The notes under the pieces: model-generated
Database searches by the model: none
Seen by the model: the letters and a program-made list of their open reading frames with translations, nothing else
What the model was told of the DNA's origin: nothing
Part shown: positions 8,153-16,973 of the stretch, in pieces
Layout: the number at the start of each line of letters is the position of its first letter
Position numbering within the stretch: the first letter of the stretch is position 1
Source of the DNA: Actinomycetes bacterium
Lineage (GTDB): Bacteria > Actinomycetota > Acidimicrobiia > Acidimicrobiales > RAAP-2
Assembly (NCBI GenBank): GCA_021791895.1
Contig: JAJYVS010000026.1
Coordinates: 1-38,732, forward strand
Direction: 5' to 3'
Length of the DNA stretch: 38,732 nucleotides
Program-made: the position numbers and the translations under genes

Positions 8153-8815
8153 GTGCCCCCGACCTACCCGATTGTGCTCCGGGTGCAAGGACGCCCCTGT
8201 CTCGTGGTCGGCGGAGGGCCGGTGGCCGCTCGCAAGGTGGCCGACCTGCTCGAGTGCGGCGCCGCGTTGACCGTGGTCGCCCCGGAGCTCGACCCGGCCC
8301 TCGATTCCCTGGCTGCAGGCGCAGTTGGGGGCACCTTGAGGATCCAACAGCGCCAATACCGCGCCGGGGAGGCCGCCGCCTACCGCCTGGTGGTGACCGC
8401 CACCGGCGTTGAGGAAGTGGACCGGCAGGTCGCGGCGGACGCCGAGGCGGCGGGGGTCTGGGTCAACTGCGCCGACGACCCCGACCACTGCACCTTCATC
8501 CTGCCCTCGGTACACCGGGACGGGCCGGTGTCCATCGCCGTTTCCACCGGCGGCGCCAGCCCGGCGCTCGCCGCATGGCTCCGACGGCGCATCGGCGAGT
8601 CCCTCGGAGCCCACCTCGACCTCCTGGCGACACTGTTGGAGGAGGGGCGCCGGGCCCTGCGCCGGGCCGGACGACCGACCACGGCGGTCGACTGGGCCCA
8701 ACTCCTCGACGGCGACCTCCCGGCGCTGGTCGCCGAGGGCAAGGAGGACGACGCTCGGCGCTGGGTGGATGAGGCGGTGGCCGTCGCGCTCGGGCGGGGG
8801 CCGCTCGAGCACTGA
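8153..8815 (+). CDS. Precorrin-2 dehydrogenase / sirohydrochlorin ferrochelatase (CysG-N/Met8-like)
   Basis: A 220-residue protein that would oxidise precorrin-2 and insert iron to give siroheme, the cofactor of the reductase encoded at 3267-5030. The NAD-binding motif LVVGGGPVAARK lies near residues 17-28 and the characteristic CADDPDHCTFILPS and ISTGGASPAL-like (AVSTGGASPAL) segments follow. The methyltransferase (CobA) half of full-length CysG is absent, so the enzyme is of the Met8 type and needs a separate uroporphyrinogen methyltransferase. The GTG start is 5 nt after the cysN stop. The open frame continues upstream only as a shadow of cysD and cysN. Confidence 0.9.
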   Translation: MPPTYPIVLRVQGRPCLVVGGGPVAARKVADLLECGAALTVVAPELDPALDSLAAGAVGGTLRIQQRQYRAGEAAAYRLVVTATGVEEVDRQVAADAEAAGVWVNCADDPDHCTFILPSVHRDGPVSIAVSTGGASPALAAWLRRRIGESLGAHLDLLATLLEEGRRALRRAGRPTTAVDWAQLLDGDLPALVAEGKEDDARRWVDEAVAVALGRGPLEH

Positions 8816-8820
8816 GGGTG

Positions 8821-9327
8821 TCAGCCCGGCTTCGCCACCATGAGGACCGTCGCGGCGAGAAAGTCCGCCGCAAGCAGCGCCGCCGACCCCCCGACCAGCA
8901 GGCAGTCCCGGAGGAGGGTTGGCACCACGGCCGGCGCGGCGTCGTCGGCGAGGGCCGCCACGGCGAGCTGGAGCCGGCGCTCGGCCGGCCACATGACCGT
9001 TTCCCCGACAAGCGCGCTGGCCGCCCACAGGCCGAGGCCGGCCGCCACAAAGGGGTCGCCCAAACGGAAGCGGCTGGTGGCCAGGAGCGCGAAGCCCAGC
9101 GCCGGCACCAGATAGACCACCCGCCCGGCCCAGTTCACCCCGGGGACGAAGTAGCGCCGCAGGTCGCCGGGGAGGGCACCGGTCGCCGAGCGGAGCAGCC
9201 GGGCGGCCTGGACCCCGCTCGTGGCCACGGCGCCGAATCCGATCAGGGCCGCCGCCACGTGCCCGAGGAGGAGCAGGTCGAACCCCACCTTGGACGTGGC
9301 GAGCAGGACGGTCGTGCCGGCGGTCAC
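8821..9327 (-). CDS. DUF2269-like integral membrane protein
   Basis: A 168-residue protein with four predicted membrane helices (about residues 18-40, 67-85, 93-110 and 140-165). The arrangement GHVAAALIGFGAV near the N-terminus and a later GxxxxE(T)VMWPAERR loop resembles predicted membrane proteins of the DUF2269 type, whose function is not known. The GTG start has AGAGGAG 8 nt upstream. It converges on the siroheme gene with only 5 bp between the stops, and its 5' end is divergent from the galT leader region. Confidence 0.65.
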   Translation of the reverse strand: MTAGTTVLLATSKVGFDLLLLGHVAAALIGFGAVATSGVQAARLLRSATGALPGDLRRYFVPGVNWAGRVVYLVPALGFALLATSRFRLGDPFVAAGLGLWAASALVGETVMWPAERRLQLAVAALADDAAPAVVPTLLRDCLLVGGSAALLAADFLAATVLMVAKPG

Positions 9328-9374
9328 GACCCATTCTCCTCTGGGCCGTCGCCAGGGACTCGGCGCCCAGGCGA

Positions 9375-9380
9375 TACCGT
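9375..9380 (+). promoter_or_regulatory. Putative leaderless -10 box before the galT leader ORF
   Basis: TACCGT fits the TANNNT consensus and lies exactly 7 nt before a GTG at 9388, the geometry expected when transcription starts at the first base of the start codon. No clear -35 hexamer is visible. Confidence 0.45.
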
Positions 9381-9387
9381 TGAGGCA

Positions 9388-9444
9388 GTGAACATCGCTC
9401 CGTCGATCTGGGCCGAGGGGTCGAGTCCGACCGGGTCCCGGTGA
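9388..9444 (+). CDS. Putative leaderless 18-residue leader ORF overlapping galT
   Basis: An 18-codon ORF (starting VNIAPSIW, ending PTGSR) with a GTG start placed 7 nt after a TANNNT box and no ribosome binding site. Its TGA overlaps the galT GTG as GTGA. The position suggests that galT, which has no strong Shine-Dalgarno sequence of its own, is reached by translational coupling from this short leader. The same layout occurs before glyA at 28651-28710. Homology is not expected at this size. An untranslated leader is the alternative. Confidence 0.4.
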   Translation: MNIAPSIWAEGSSPTGSR

Positions 9445-10427
9445 ACGAGCTCCGGCTCGACCCCCTCTCCGGCCGCTGGGTGGCCATCAGCGCACTGCGG
9501 GCCGACCGCCCGTCGGCCTTCATGCTCTCGGGCACCTCCATCGAGGAAGGTCGGCAGTGCCCCTTCTGCCCCGGCCACGAGGAGGCCAGCCCGCCGGCCC
9601 TGGAGACCTACGGTCCGGCCGGGAACTGGCTGGTCAGGGTGGTGCCGAACCTGTATCCGGCCTTCGAGGGGGACCAGCCGTTCGTGGTGGAGAACCGCGG
9701 CCCGGTCTTCACCCAGGCCACCGCCGGCGGGATCCACGAAATCCTGATCCTCTCCCCCGAACACGACACCTCGTGGGCCGAGCTCTCGAGCGAGCAGGCG
9801 AGCCTGGTCATGGCCGCCCTGCGGGACCGGATCGAGGAGCACTCCCAGCGGAGCTACCTGCGTTACAGCCAGGCCATCGTCAACTGCGGTCGGGAGGCCG
9901 GGGCCTCGCTCGGCCATCCCCACGGCCAGCTCCTCGGGATGTCCTTCGTCCCCCGCGAGCTCTCCGAGGAGGTGGCCCGGTTCGCCAAGTTCGCCGGCGG
10001 CTGCCTGCTCTGCACCACGGTCGATGCCGAGGAGAACGCCGGCTGCCGGGTCGTCTACGCCGACGCCCGCACCGTGGTCGTGTGCCCGTTCTGGAGCGCC
10101 GTCCCCTACGAGATGCTGGTGATCCCCCGCTCCCACACCCCCCACCTCTACCGGAGCCCGACCGAGGACCTCGTCTCGATCGGGGTCGCCCTGCGGGACT
10201 GCCTGAAGCACCTGAAGGAGAAGGTGGGCGATGTCGCCTACAACATCGTCTTCCACTCCGCCCCCTACCGGGTGAACGAGCCATACCACTGGCACGTCCA
10301 CGTGTGGCCGAAGGTCACGACCAGGGCCGGTTTCGAGCTCGGCACCGGGGTGGCCATCAACATCGTGGCCCCTGAGGCGGCGGCCGAGGAACTCGGCGTC
10401 GCCGTGGGGTCGACCGCCCCGGCCTGA
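9441..10427 (+). CDS. galT: Galactose-1-phosphate uridylyltransferase family
   Basis: A 328-residue nucleotidylyltransferase of the HIT superfamily, expected to exchange UDP between UDP-glucose and galactose-1-phosphate through a uridylylated His. Zinc ligands C40 and C43 (RQCPFCPGHE), the active site GHPHGQ (H159, H161, Q163) and a later YHWHVHVWPK strand are present. The N-terminus (V)NELRLDPLSGRWV matches the usual family start, which fixes the GTG at 9441. No other Leloir genes are nearby, so the true sugar phosphate is uncertain. ADP-sugar or broader-specificity GalT-like enzymes are possible. Confidence 0.85.
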   Translation: MNELRLDPLSGRWVAISALRADRPSAFMLSGTSIEEGRQCPFCPGHEEASPPALETYGPAGNWLVRVVPNLYPAFEGDQPFVVENRGPVFTQATAGGIHEILILSPEHDTSWAELSSEQASLVMAALRDRIEEHSQRSYLRYSQAIVNCGREAGASLGHPHGQLLGMSFVPRELSEEVARFAKFAGGCLLCTTVDAEENAGCRVVYADARTVVVCPFWSAVPYEMLVIPRSHTPHLYRSPTEDLVSIGVALRDCLKHLKEKVGDVAYNIVFHSAPYRVNEPYHWHVHVWPKVTTRAGFELGTGVAINIVAPEAAAEELGVAVGSTAPA

Positions 10428-10466
10428 GCCCAAGCACCGACCCCGATTCGCCTCCGGCGCGTCGGC

Positions 10467-11513
10467 TCAGCCGAGGAACGGCGCCGCCACCTCGAGCAGG
10501 CCGAGGTCCACGGTCTTCGGGTGGCCGACGGCATCTCTCAGCGGGATGCGCACCATCGCTCCGGCCGAGAGCGCGACCATGATCCCGAAGTCGCCGTCGT
10601 GGACCGCATCGACCGCCGCCACCCCGAAGCGGGTGGCGAGCACCCGGTCGAAGGCCGTGGGGGTGCCGCCCCGCTGGATGTGGCCGAGGGTGGTCGAACG
10701 GGCCTCGAAGCCGGTACGGCGCTCGAGCTGCCCGGCCAGCCAGTCGCCGATGCCCCCCAGCCGGACGTGGCCGAAGGCGTCGGGGGCGGCGCCGGAGCGG
10801 GCCCTCCCCGCCGACTCGGCCAGGGCCGGGTCGGCGGGGAGGGCGCCCTCCGCCACCACCAGGATGGAGAAGAACTGACCCCGCTCGTGACGGGCTTTGA
10901 GCTTGGCGCAGACCTCCTCGAGATCGAAGGGGACCTCGGGCACCAGGATCTCGGCCGCACCGCCGGCGATCCCGGCCTCGGTCGCGATCCACCCGGCGTG
11001 GCGCCCCATGACCTCGCACACCATGACCCGGTGGTGGGACTCCGCGGTCGTGCCCAGTCGGTCGATCGCCTCGGTCGCGGTCTGGACCGCGGTGTGGAAC
11101 CCGAAGGTGACCTCGGTACCCGACAGGTCGTTGTCGATGGTCTTGGGCACCCCGACGGCCGGGACCCCCATCGAGGAGAGGCGGTTGGCGACGCCCAGGG
11201 TGTCGTCGCCCCCGATCACCACCAGGGCGTCGATGCGCTCGGCGGCCAGGCTGGCCCGGACCCGCTCGGGGCCGTCCTCTTGGGCGAAGGGGTTGGTGCG
11301 GGAGGTCCCGAGGATCGTCCCGCCCATTCCGAGCAGGCCGGCCGAGGCGACCGGGTCGAGCACCCGGGACCGGCCCTCGAGCACCCCCCGCCACCCATCC
11401 AGATAGCCGAGGGTCACGTCGCCGTAGCGGACGTGCCCGGTGATCACCACCGCCCGGATCACGGCATTGAGCCCGGGGCAGTCACCGCCCCCGGTCAAGA
11501 CCCCCAGTCGCAC
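10467..11513 (-). CDS. 6-phosphofructokinase, predicted pyrophosphate-dependent
   Basis: A 348-residue group of the PfkA fold that phosphorylates fructose 6-phosphate. The catalytic TIDND (T125-D129, base D127) and the MGRHAGWIA motif are clear. The two residues that decide the phosphoryl donor read Asp104 (GGDDT) and Lys124 (VPKTIDND). ATP enzymes carry Gly at 104, while Asp104 with Lys124 is the signature of PPi-dependent enzymes such as that of Amycolatopsis methanolica. A reversible PPi-linked enzyme is therefore predicted. The GTG at 11513 begins the VRLGVLTGGGDCPG motif directly. The frame upstream is a shadow of the maltokinase-like gene, whose stop lies 32 bp before this start. Confidence 0.9.
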   Translation of the reverse strand: MRLGVLTGGGDCPGLNAVIRAVVITGHVRYGDVTLGYLDGWRGVLEGRSRVLDPVASAGLLGMGGTILGTSRTNPFAQEDGPERVRASLAAERIDALVVIGGDDTLGVANRLSSMGVPAVGVPKTIDNDLSGTEVTFGFHTAVQTATEAIDRLGTTAESHHRVMVCEVMGRHAGWIATEAGIAGGAAEILVPEVPFDLEEVCAKLKARHERGQFFSILVVAEGALPADPALAESAGRARSGAAPDAFGHVRLGGIGDWLAGQLERRTGFEARSTTLGHIQRGGTPTAFDRVLATRFGVAAVDAVHDGDFGIMVALSAGAMVRIPLRDAVGHPKTVDLGLLEVAAPFLG

Positions 11514-11545
11514 CGCGCCAGTGTTCCACGCGACCCTGACCCCGG

Positions 11546-12808
11546 TCAGCGCCCGGGCGGACCCTCGGCCTTCCCCGCCGCCACCTCCAGCTCCAAGGCC
11601 TCGATCAACGGCTCGACCAGCTCCCGCTCCGCCGGGAGCAGCTCGGCGATCCCCGGGGTGGCGAGATAGCCGGCCAGGAAGGCCCGGCGGTTCCGAGCAA
11701 CCCACGCCTCGGCCGAGCTCTCGAGGCCCGGACGCAGGGCCTGGTCCCGCTCTTCCAACGCGGCGGTGGCCACGTGGCCGAACGACCACAACATGGTGCC
11801 GACGTCCCACAGCGGGGATCGGTACCGGGGATCGCCGTCCGCATCGACGCCGCCGGGGAGCCAGTCGGCCACCACCCAGCCCTGGTTGGCGCGGGCGGTC
11901 CGGCCCAGATGGAGGTCACCGTGGGTCCGCACCATGGGCGCTCGGTCCTCGCGCGGCGCCAGCGCCGCCACGGCGCGCCGGAAGGCGACCGACCGGCCCA
12001 GGGACGGGGCGAGGCGGTCCACGGCAGCCTCGGCCCCCCGGGCCCAGTCGGCCACCGCCCCGCTGCGCCGGCCGAAGGCCCGCTCGGCCCCCAGATGGAG
12101 CCGGGCCGCCATCGTCCCGAGCGACCGGGCCTCGTCGGCGAAGTCCCCGCCGGCCACCTCGGGGGCGACCCGGGCACCGTAGAGGTCGCGCAGCGAGGTC
12201 CTGGCCACCGCCCACCCGTCGGCGGCCTCGGTGAGCAGCTCCTGGACCACCCCGAGATCGCGTCCCCGGCGGCGCCACAGCGCGACCGGTGCCGCCAGGT
12301 GGTTGAACCCGGCCTCGTCCAGGCTCACCAGCATGTCGATCCCCGGGTGGGGCCCCTCGGTCAGCCACGGGAACACCGAGAAGCTCAGACGGTCCTCGGC
12401 GTCGAGGACCGTCGCCCGCTCGTCGTCGGCGGCCACCGACACCACGGCCACCGGCTCGCCGACGATGGCGGTCACCACCAGGGGGGCGAGGTCGGCGTCG
12501 AAGAGGGCGTCCACCGCCACCGCCGCTCCGCCTTCGTCGGTGTACGCACCCAAGAGGCCGTCCTCGGCACCGCCCAGCATGCGGACCTCGCCCCCCGGTT
12601 CGTGCAGGCCCACGACCAGATGCGCCATCCGGCCCTGCGCCCGGGCCACCACGTCGAGGAGCCCGGGCCGGCCCGGAGCGAGCATCTCGACCTCGACCAC
12701 CTCGAGGGGTCCGTCGCCGCCGGCGCCCCGGCGGGTTAACCACGCCTCGATCAGGGCCTCGAGGCTCTGGCGTCGGGCGGCGTCGAGATCGAGCATCGAG
12801 GCGCTCAC
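11546..12808 (-). CDS. Maltokinase-like protein with degenerate active site
   Basis: A 420-residue protein with the aminoglycoside-phosphotransferase-like fold of maltokinase (Mak, maltose + ATP to maltose 1-phosphate). Supporting signs are its place directly after treS, the DGWAVARTSLRDLY segment, the catalytic loop THGDLHLGR (D298) and the overall length. Two canonical elements have changed: the KVFRRL-type strand with the ATP-binding Lys reads SFSVFPWL (S144 where Lys is expected), and the DFEGEP-type metal site reads DWLPGG (D315 kept). It may be inactive, altered in donor or regulatory. The GTG overlaps the treS stop as GTGA. An in-frame ATG at 12796 is an alternative start. Confidence 0.75.
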   Translation of the reverse strand: MSASMLDLDAARRQSLEALIEAWLTRRGAGGDGPLEVVEVEMLAPGRPGLLDVVARAQGRMAHLVVGLHEPGGEVRMLGGAEDGLLGAYTDEGGAAVAVDALFDADLAPLVVTAIVGEPVAVVSVAADDERATVLDAEDRLSFSVFPWLTEGPHPGIDMLVSLDEAGFNHLAAPVALWRRRGRDLGVVQELLTEAADGWAVARTSLRDLYGARVAPEVAGGDFADEARSLGTMAARLHLGAERAFGRRSGAVADWARGAEAAVDRLAPSLGRSVAFRRAVAALAPREDRAPMVRTHGDLHLGRTARANQGWVVADWLPGGVDADGDPRYRSPLWDVGTMLWSFGHVATAALEERDQALRPGLESSAEAWVARNRRAFLAGYLATPGIAELLPAERELVEPLIEALELEVAAGKAEGPPGR

Positions 12809-14640
12809 CGGATCGTCTCCTCGGCCGGGTCGGTGAGCTCGAACCACAAGAAGCCGTAGGGACCGAGGGCGATCGTGTAGGGGACGTCGGAGATCACGGG
12901 GAACGGCACCCGCCCGAGGACCTCGACCGGCATGGACCCGGCCCACCGGGCCAGGGACAGCTCGGCCGGCTGGGCAAAGCGGCTCAGGTTGTGCACGCAG
13001 AGGACTGCCTGGGACCGCCGACCGGCGGTCCCCTGGTCGGCGCCGCTGACCGGCACCACGCTGGGGGCGGGGGGAGCGTGCCCGAAGGCAGGCCCGCCGA
13101 AGGGCGTCGGCGAGCGGGTCGGCCCCCAGGGCCCGGCGATGGTACTCGGCGCGTCGGCGACGTCCCCGGAGCGCACGTAGGCAAGGACCGAGGGGTTGGG
13201 GCACGACACCGGCTCCATCCTCCCCACCCCGAGCACCGGCATGGCCCGGCGCTGCACCAGCATCCGACGGAGCCAGTGCAAGAACGAGCCCGGGTTGCGA
13301 CTCTGGGCCTCCACGTTCACGGCGTCGGCGCCGTAGACGGCGTCCATCACCGGCGGCAGGTACAGCTGGGCAAAGTCGGCCTTGGAGAACCCGCCGTTGC
13401 GGTCCGGCGACCACTGCATGGGGGTGCGGACCGAGTCGCGGTCGCCCAGATAGATGTTGTCGCCCATGAGCAGCTCGTCGCCGTAGTAGATGACCGGGCT
13501 GCCGGGCAGCGACAAAATCAGCGCGTAGAGGAGCTCGGCCAGTCGCCGGTCACCGTCGAGAAGCGGGGCGAGCCGCCGGCCGATGCCCATGTGGCGCTTC
13601 ATCCGCTCGTCCTTGGCGTACTCGCTGAACAGGTAGTCGCGCTCCTCGTCGCTCACCTGCTCGAGCGTCAGCTCGTCGTGGTTGCGCAGGAAGATCGCCC
13701 ACTGGCAGCCCTCGGGGAGCTCGGGGGTCTGGGAGAGGATCTCGGTGATCGGGTAGCGCTGCTCCTTGCGTACCGCCATGTAAAGACGGGGCATCAGCGG
13801 GAAGTGGAAGCACAGGTGGCACTCCTCCCCGTCGCCGAAGTAGTCGGCCACGTCGGCCGGCCACCCGTTGGCCTCGGCCAAGAGCACCCGACCGGGGTGA
13901 CTGGCGTCCATCTCCTTTCGGAGCCGCTTGATGAACTCGTGGGTCTCGGGCAGGTGCTCACCGGCGGTCCCGTCCCGCTGGAACAGGTACGGGGCGGCGT
14001 CGAGGCGGAACCCGTCGAAGCCGATCTCCAGCCAGAACTTCACGACCTCGATCGTCGCTTCGGCCACCTCGGGGTTCTCGTAGTTGAGATCGGGCTGGTG
14101 GGAGTAGAAGCGGTGCCAGTAGTACTGCTGCCTCGTGTCGTCCCAGGTCCAGTTGGACCGCTCGACGTCGGAGAAGACGATGCGGGCCTCGGGCCAGCGC
14201 TGGTCGTCGTCGTTCCACACGTACCAGTCGCGCTTGGGGTTGTCGCGGCTCGAGCGGGACTCGACGAACCACGGATGGGCGTCGCTCGTGTGGTTCACGA
14301 CCAGGTCGGCGACGAACCGGATGCCGCGGTGGTGCGCGTCGTCGAGCAACCTGGTGAGATCGCCGAGCGTGCCGTAGTCGGCGGCGACGTTGAAGAAGTC
14401 GCTGATGTCATAGCCCCCGTCGCGCATCGGCGAGGGGTAGAAGGGCAGGAGCCAGACGGCGTCGACGCCGAGCCACTGCAGGTAGTCGAGCTTCTCGTGG
14501 AGTCCCCGGATGTCGCCGATCCCGTCGTTGTTGGCGTCGTAGAAGCCGCGTAGCAGCACCTCGTAGAAGACCGCGTGTTGGTACCAGGGCCGGACGACGA
14601 CCGGGTGGCGCGACGGCAACGGGAGACGGGGTGTGCTCAC
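12805..14640 (-). CDS. treS: Trehalose synthase (GH13, maltose/trehalose isomerase)
   Basis: A 611-residue GH13 enzyme that interconverts trehalose and maltose. The catalytic triad is visible as FRLDAAPY (D214), LLAEANGW (E256) and LRNHDELT (D322), and the family motifs WYQHAVFYEV, GDIRGLHEKLDYL and RTPMQWSPDRNGGFS are intact. The C-terminal beta-domain is interrupted by a Pro/Gly/Ala-rich insertion of about 50 residues (about 491-543) between AYVRSG and AVLCVHNLSRF, where related enzymes have only a short turn. It precedes the maltokinase-like gene with a 4-bp overlap, the usual TreS-Mak pairing that feeds the GlgE alpha-glucan pathway. GlgE and GlgB are not in the window. The start is GTG. 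Confidence 0.95.
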   Translation of the reverse strand: MSTPRLPLPSRHPVVVRPWYQHAVFYEVLLRGFYDANNDGIGDIRGLHEKLDYLQWLGVDAVWLLPFYPSPMRDGGYDISDFFNVAADYGTLGDLTRLLDDAHHRGIRFVADLVVNHTSDAHPWFVESRSSRDNPKRDWYVWNDDDQRWPEARIVFSDVERSNWTWDDTRQQYYWHRFYSHQPDLNYENPEVAEATIEVVKFWLEIGFDGFRLDAAPYLFQRDGTAGEHLPETHEFIKRLRKEMDASHPGRVLLAEANGWPADVADYFGDGEECHLCFHFPLMPRLYMAVRKEQRYPITEILSQTPELPEGCQWAIFLRNHDELTLEQVSDEERDYLFSEYAKDERMKRHMGIGRRLAPLLDGDRRLAELLYALILSLPGSPVIYYGDELLMGDNIYLGDRDSVRTPMQWSPDRNGGFSKADFAQLYLPPVMDAVYGADAVNVEAQSRNPGSFLHWLRRMLVQRRAMPVLGVGRMEPVSCPNPSVLAYVRSGDVADAPSTIAGPWGPTRSPTPFGGPAFGHAPPAPSVVPVSGADQGTAGRRSQAVLCVHNLSRFAQPAELSLARWAGSMPVEVLGRVPFPVISDVPYTIALGPYGFLWFELTDPAEETIR

Positions 14641-14700
14641 CGCTTCGATCCCCCGCGGCCCGGCCCCCTCAGCCGGACCCCGCGCCCCGCACCCACCGGC

Positions 14701-15705
14701 TCACCCCGGGCCGAGCAGCCGGTCGGCTGCCTCGTAGGGGTCACAGCGCCCGGCGGCGAGGTCGCCGAGCGCAGCGGCGTAGCCGGGGGATCCGGCCAGC
14801 TCGTCCAGCCGGCGTTCGAACACCGCCGAGAGGACCTTCTTCAGCTCCGTGGCCACCCGTTCGGCCCGCTTCGCCCCGAGCCCCCCCGTCTCGGTGAGGT
14901 GCCGCCGGTGCCGGGCCACGGCGTCCCACAGTTCCTCGATCCCGGCCCCGGTGGCCGCCACCGTTTCGACGATCAGTGGGGTCCACGACCGCTCGGTCCC
15001 GAGCGAGAGCATCTGTCGCAGATCCCGGGCGGCCTCGGAGGCCCCGGGGCGGTCGGCCTTGTTGATCACGAACAGATCGGCCACCTCGAGCAGCCCGGCC
15101 TTGGCCGCCTGGAGCGAGTCCCCCCAGCCCGGGGTCACGACGACGACCGTGGTGTCGCTCGCCGCCGCCACCTCCACCTCGACCTGGCCGACGCCGACCG
15201 TCTCCACCACCGCCACCGGGAACCCGACCGCGCCGAGCAGCCGGAGGGCGTCGGGCACCGCCAGGGCCAGCCCGCCCAGGTGGCCCCGGGTGGCCATCGA
15301 GCGGATGAAGACCGCCGGATCGGTGGCGTGGCGCTGCATCCGGGCCCGATCACCGAGGATGGCCCCGCCGCTGAACGGCGAGGTCGGGTCGATGGCCAGG
15401 ACCGCCACCTGGTCCAGAGGCGCCGGGCCGGGGACGCCCTCCGGCCAGCCCGACAGGGCCACCGACACCAGCTGGTCCCCGAGGGTCGACTTGCCCACCC
15501 CCGGAGCCCCGGTCAGCCCGACCACGTAGGGCTCCTCGGCCCGGTAGCTGAGCCGGGCCACCGCCCGGCTGCGCTCCCCTCCCTCCTCGACGAAGGAGAG
15601 GAGTCGGGCCAACGCGCCCCGGTCCTTGCGCCGGGCCCGCTCGAACAGCGTCCGCGGGTCCCCCCGCCCCGGGCTCGACCGCTCGAGGGCGACGCCCCCG
15701 GTCAC
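14701..15705 (-). CDS. meaB: MeaB/ArgK-type GTPase chaperone of B12-dependent mutases
   Basis: A 334-residue SIMIBI-class P-loop GTPase. The family protects and reloads adenosylcobalamin-dependent acyl-CoA mutases such as methylmalonyl-CoA mutase. Walker A is GAPGVGKST (from about residue 66), followed by [18 protein letters not shown], the ETVGVGQ switch and the NKADRP G4 motif. The C-terminal dimerisation helices are present. The GTG start overlaps the murA stop as GTGA. No mutase gene is in the window, so its client must be encoded elsewhere. The frame upstream is a murA shadow. Confidence 0.93.
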   Translation of the reverse strand: MTGGVALERSSPGRGDPRTLFERARRKDRGALARLLSFVEEGGERSRAVARLSYRAEEPYVVGLTGAPGVGKSTLGDQLVSVALSGWPEGVPGPAPLDQVAVLAIDPTSPFSGGAILGDRARMQRHATDPAVFIRSMATRGHLGGLALAVPDALRLLGAVGFPVAVVETVGVGQVEVEVAAASDTTVVVVTPGWGDSLQAAKAGLLEVADLFVINKADRPGASEAARDLRQMLSLGTERSWTPLIVETVAATGAGIEELWDAVARHRRHLTETGGLGAKRAERVATELKKVLSAVFERRLDELAGSPGYAAALGDLAAGRCDPYEAADRLLGPG

Positions 15706-16973
15706 TGCCAGTCCACGTCGGCCCCGAGGGCGGCCAACGTGGCGCCGAAGTGCTCGTACCCGCGGTCCAGGTGGCCGGCGGCGGTCACCACCGTCTCCCC
15801 CTCGGCCGCCAGCCCGGCGAGGACCAACGCGGCGCCCCCGCGGATGTCGGGCGAGCGGACCTGGGCCCCCGAGAGCCGCGGGATCCCCCGCACCACCGCA
15901 TGGTGCCCCTCGGTCCTGATGTCGGCTCCCATCCGGCGCAGCTCGTCGACGTAACGGAACCGCCCCTCGAAGAGGTTCTCGGTCACGATGGCCACGCCGT
16001 CGGCGACCGCCAGCATCGCCACGAGGAGCGGCTTGTAGTCGGTGGCCACCCCGGGGTAGGGCAGCGTGGCCACGTCCACCGACCGCAGGCGGACCGGGCC
16101 CGCGGCCCAGAGCCCCTCGGGGCGTTGGTCGACCTGCGCCCCCATGGCCCGGAGCTTGCTCACGTACATCTCCATATGGTCGTAACGCCCGTCCTCCACC
16201 ACCACCTCGCCGCCGGTGATGGCGGCCGCGGCGAGCAGGGTCCCGGTCACGACCCGGTCCGGGATCACGACGTGGACCCCGGGGCTGAGCGACTCGACCC
16301 CGTCGATCTCGAGACGCGAGGTGCCCGCACCGCGGACCGAGGCGCCCATGGCGTTCAGGTAGTCGGCCAGGTCGCGCACCTCGGGTTCCCGGGCGGCGTT
16401 GTCGATGACCGTCGTCCCCTTGGCCAGGGTGGCCGCCATCATCAGGTTGTCGGTGGTGGTGTGGCTCGGGTAGTCGAGGACGATGCGGCTGCCGACGAGC
16501 CGCGGTCCGGCGGCCATGGACTCCACCGTGCCCTCGATGAACCCGTGGCTGGTCTCGAACCGGGTCCCCATGTCGGTCAGGCCGTTCACGTGGAAGTTGA
16601 TTGGGCGGGAACCGAAGTCGTCCCCACCGGGCATGGAGAGCCGAGCGTGGCCGCACCGCGCGAGCAGGGGGCCGAGCACCACGATGGAGGCCCGCATCTT
16701 GTCGACCAGTTCGTAGGGGGCGACCGGGGAGAGCTCCTCGGCCCGGGGCACGTCCACCGAGAGCGCGTGGCCGTCGCGGGTCACCCGGACACCGAGCGCC
16801 TCGAGCATCTCCGACATGATCTGGACGTCGACGATGTCGGGAACGTTCTCCAAGCGGTGCCGGCCCTCGGCCAACAGGCACGCCGCCATAAGCTTGAGGA
16901 CCGAGTTCTTGGCCCCGCCGGCCCGGGTGGTGCCCCGGATGGGACCGTTCGGACGGATGACGAGCCGATCCAC
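15702..16973 (-). CDS. murA: UDP-N-acetylglucosamine 1-carboxyvinyltransferase
   Basis: A 423-residue EPSP-synthase-fold enzyme that transfers enolpyruvate from PEP to UDP-GlcNAc, the first committed step of peptidoglycan synthesis. K22-N23 ([14 protein letters not shown]) and the loop [19 protein letters not shown] are recognisable. The residue equivalent to Cys115 of E. coli MurA is Asp118 (GGDD). Asp at this position, also found in mycobacterial MurA, keeps activity and prevents alkylation by fosfomycin. The GTG at 16973 follows a GATAAT box by 6 nt and is probably leaderless. It heads the minus-strand run murA-meaB-treS-mak-pfk. Confidence 0.94.
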   Translation of the reverse strand: MDRLVIRPNGPIRGTTRAGGAKNSVLKLMAACLLAEGRHRLENVPDIVDVQIMSEMLEALGVRVTRDGHALSVDVPRAEELSPVAPYELVDKMRASIVVLGPLLARCGHARLSMPGGDDFGSRPINFHVNGLTDMGTRFETSHGFIEGTVESMAAGPRLVGSRIVLDYPSHTTTDNLMMAATLAKGTTVIDNAAREPEVRDLADYLNAMGASVRGAGTSRLEIDGVESLSPGVHVVIPDRVVTGTLLAAAAITGGEVVVEDGRYDHMEMYVSKLRAMGAQVDQRPEGLWAAGPVRLRSVDVATLPYPGVATDYKPLLVAMLAVADGVAIVTENLFEGRFRYVDELRRMGADIRTEGHHAVVRGIPRLSGAQVRSPDIRGGAALVLAGLAAEGETVVTAAGHLDRGYEHFGATLAALGADVDWQ

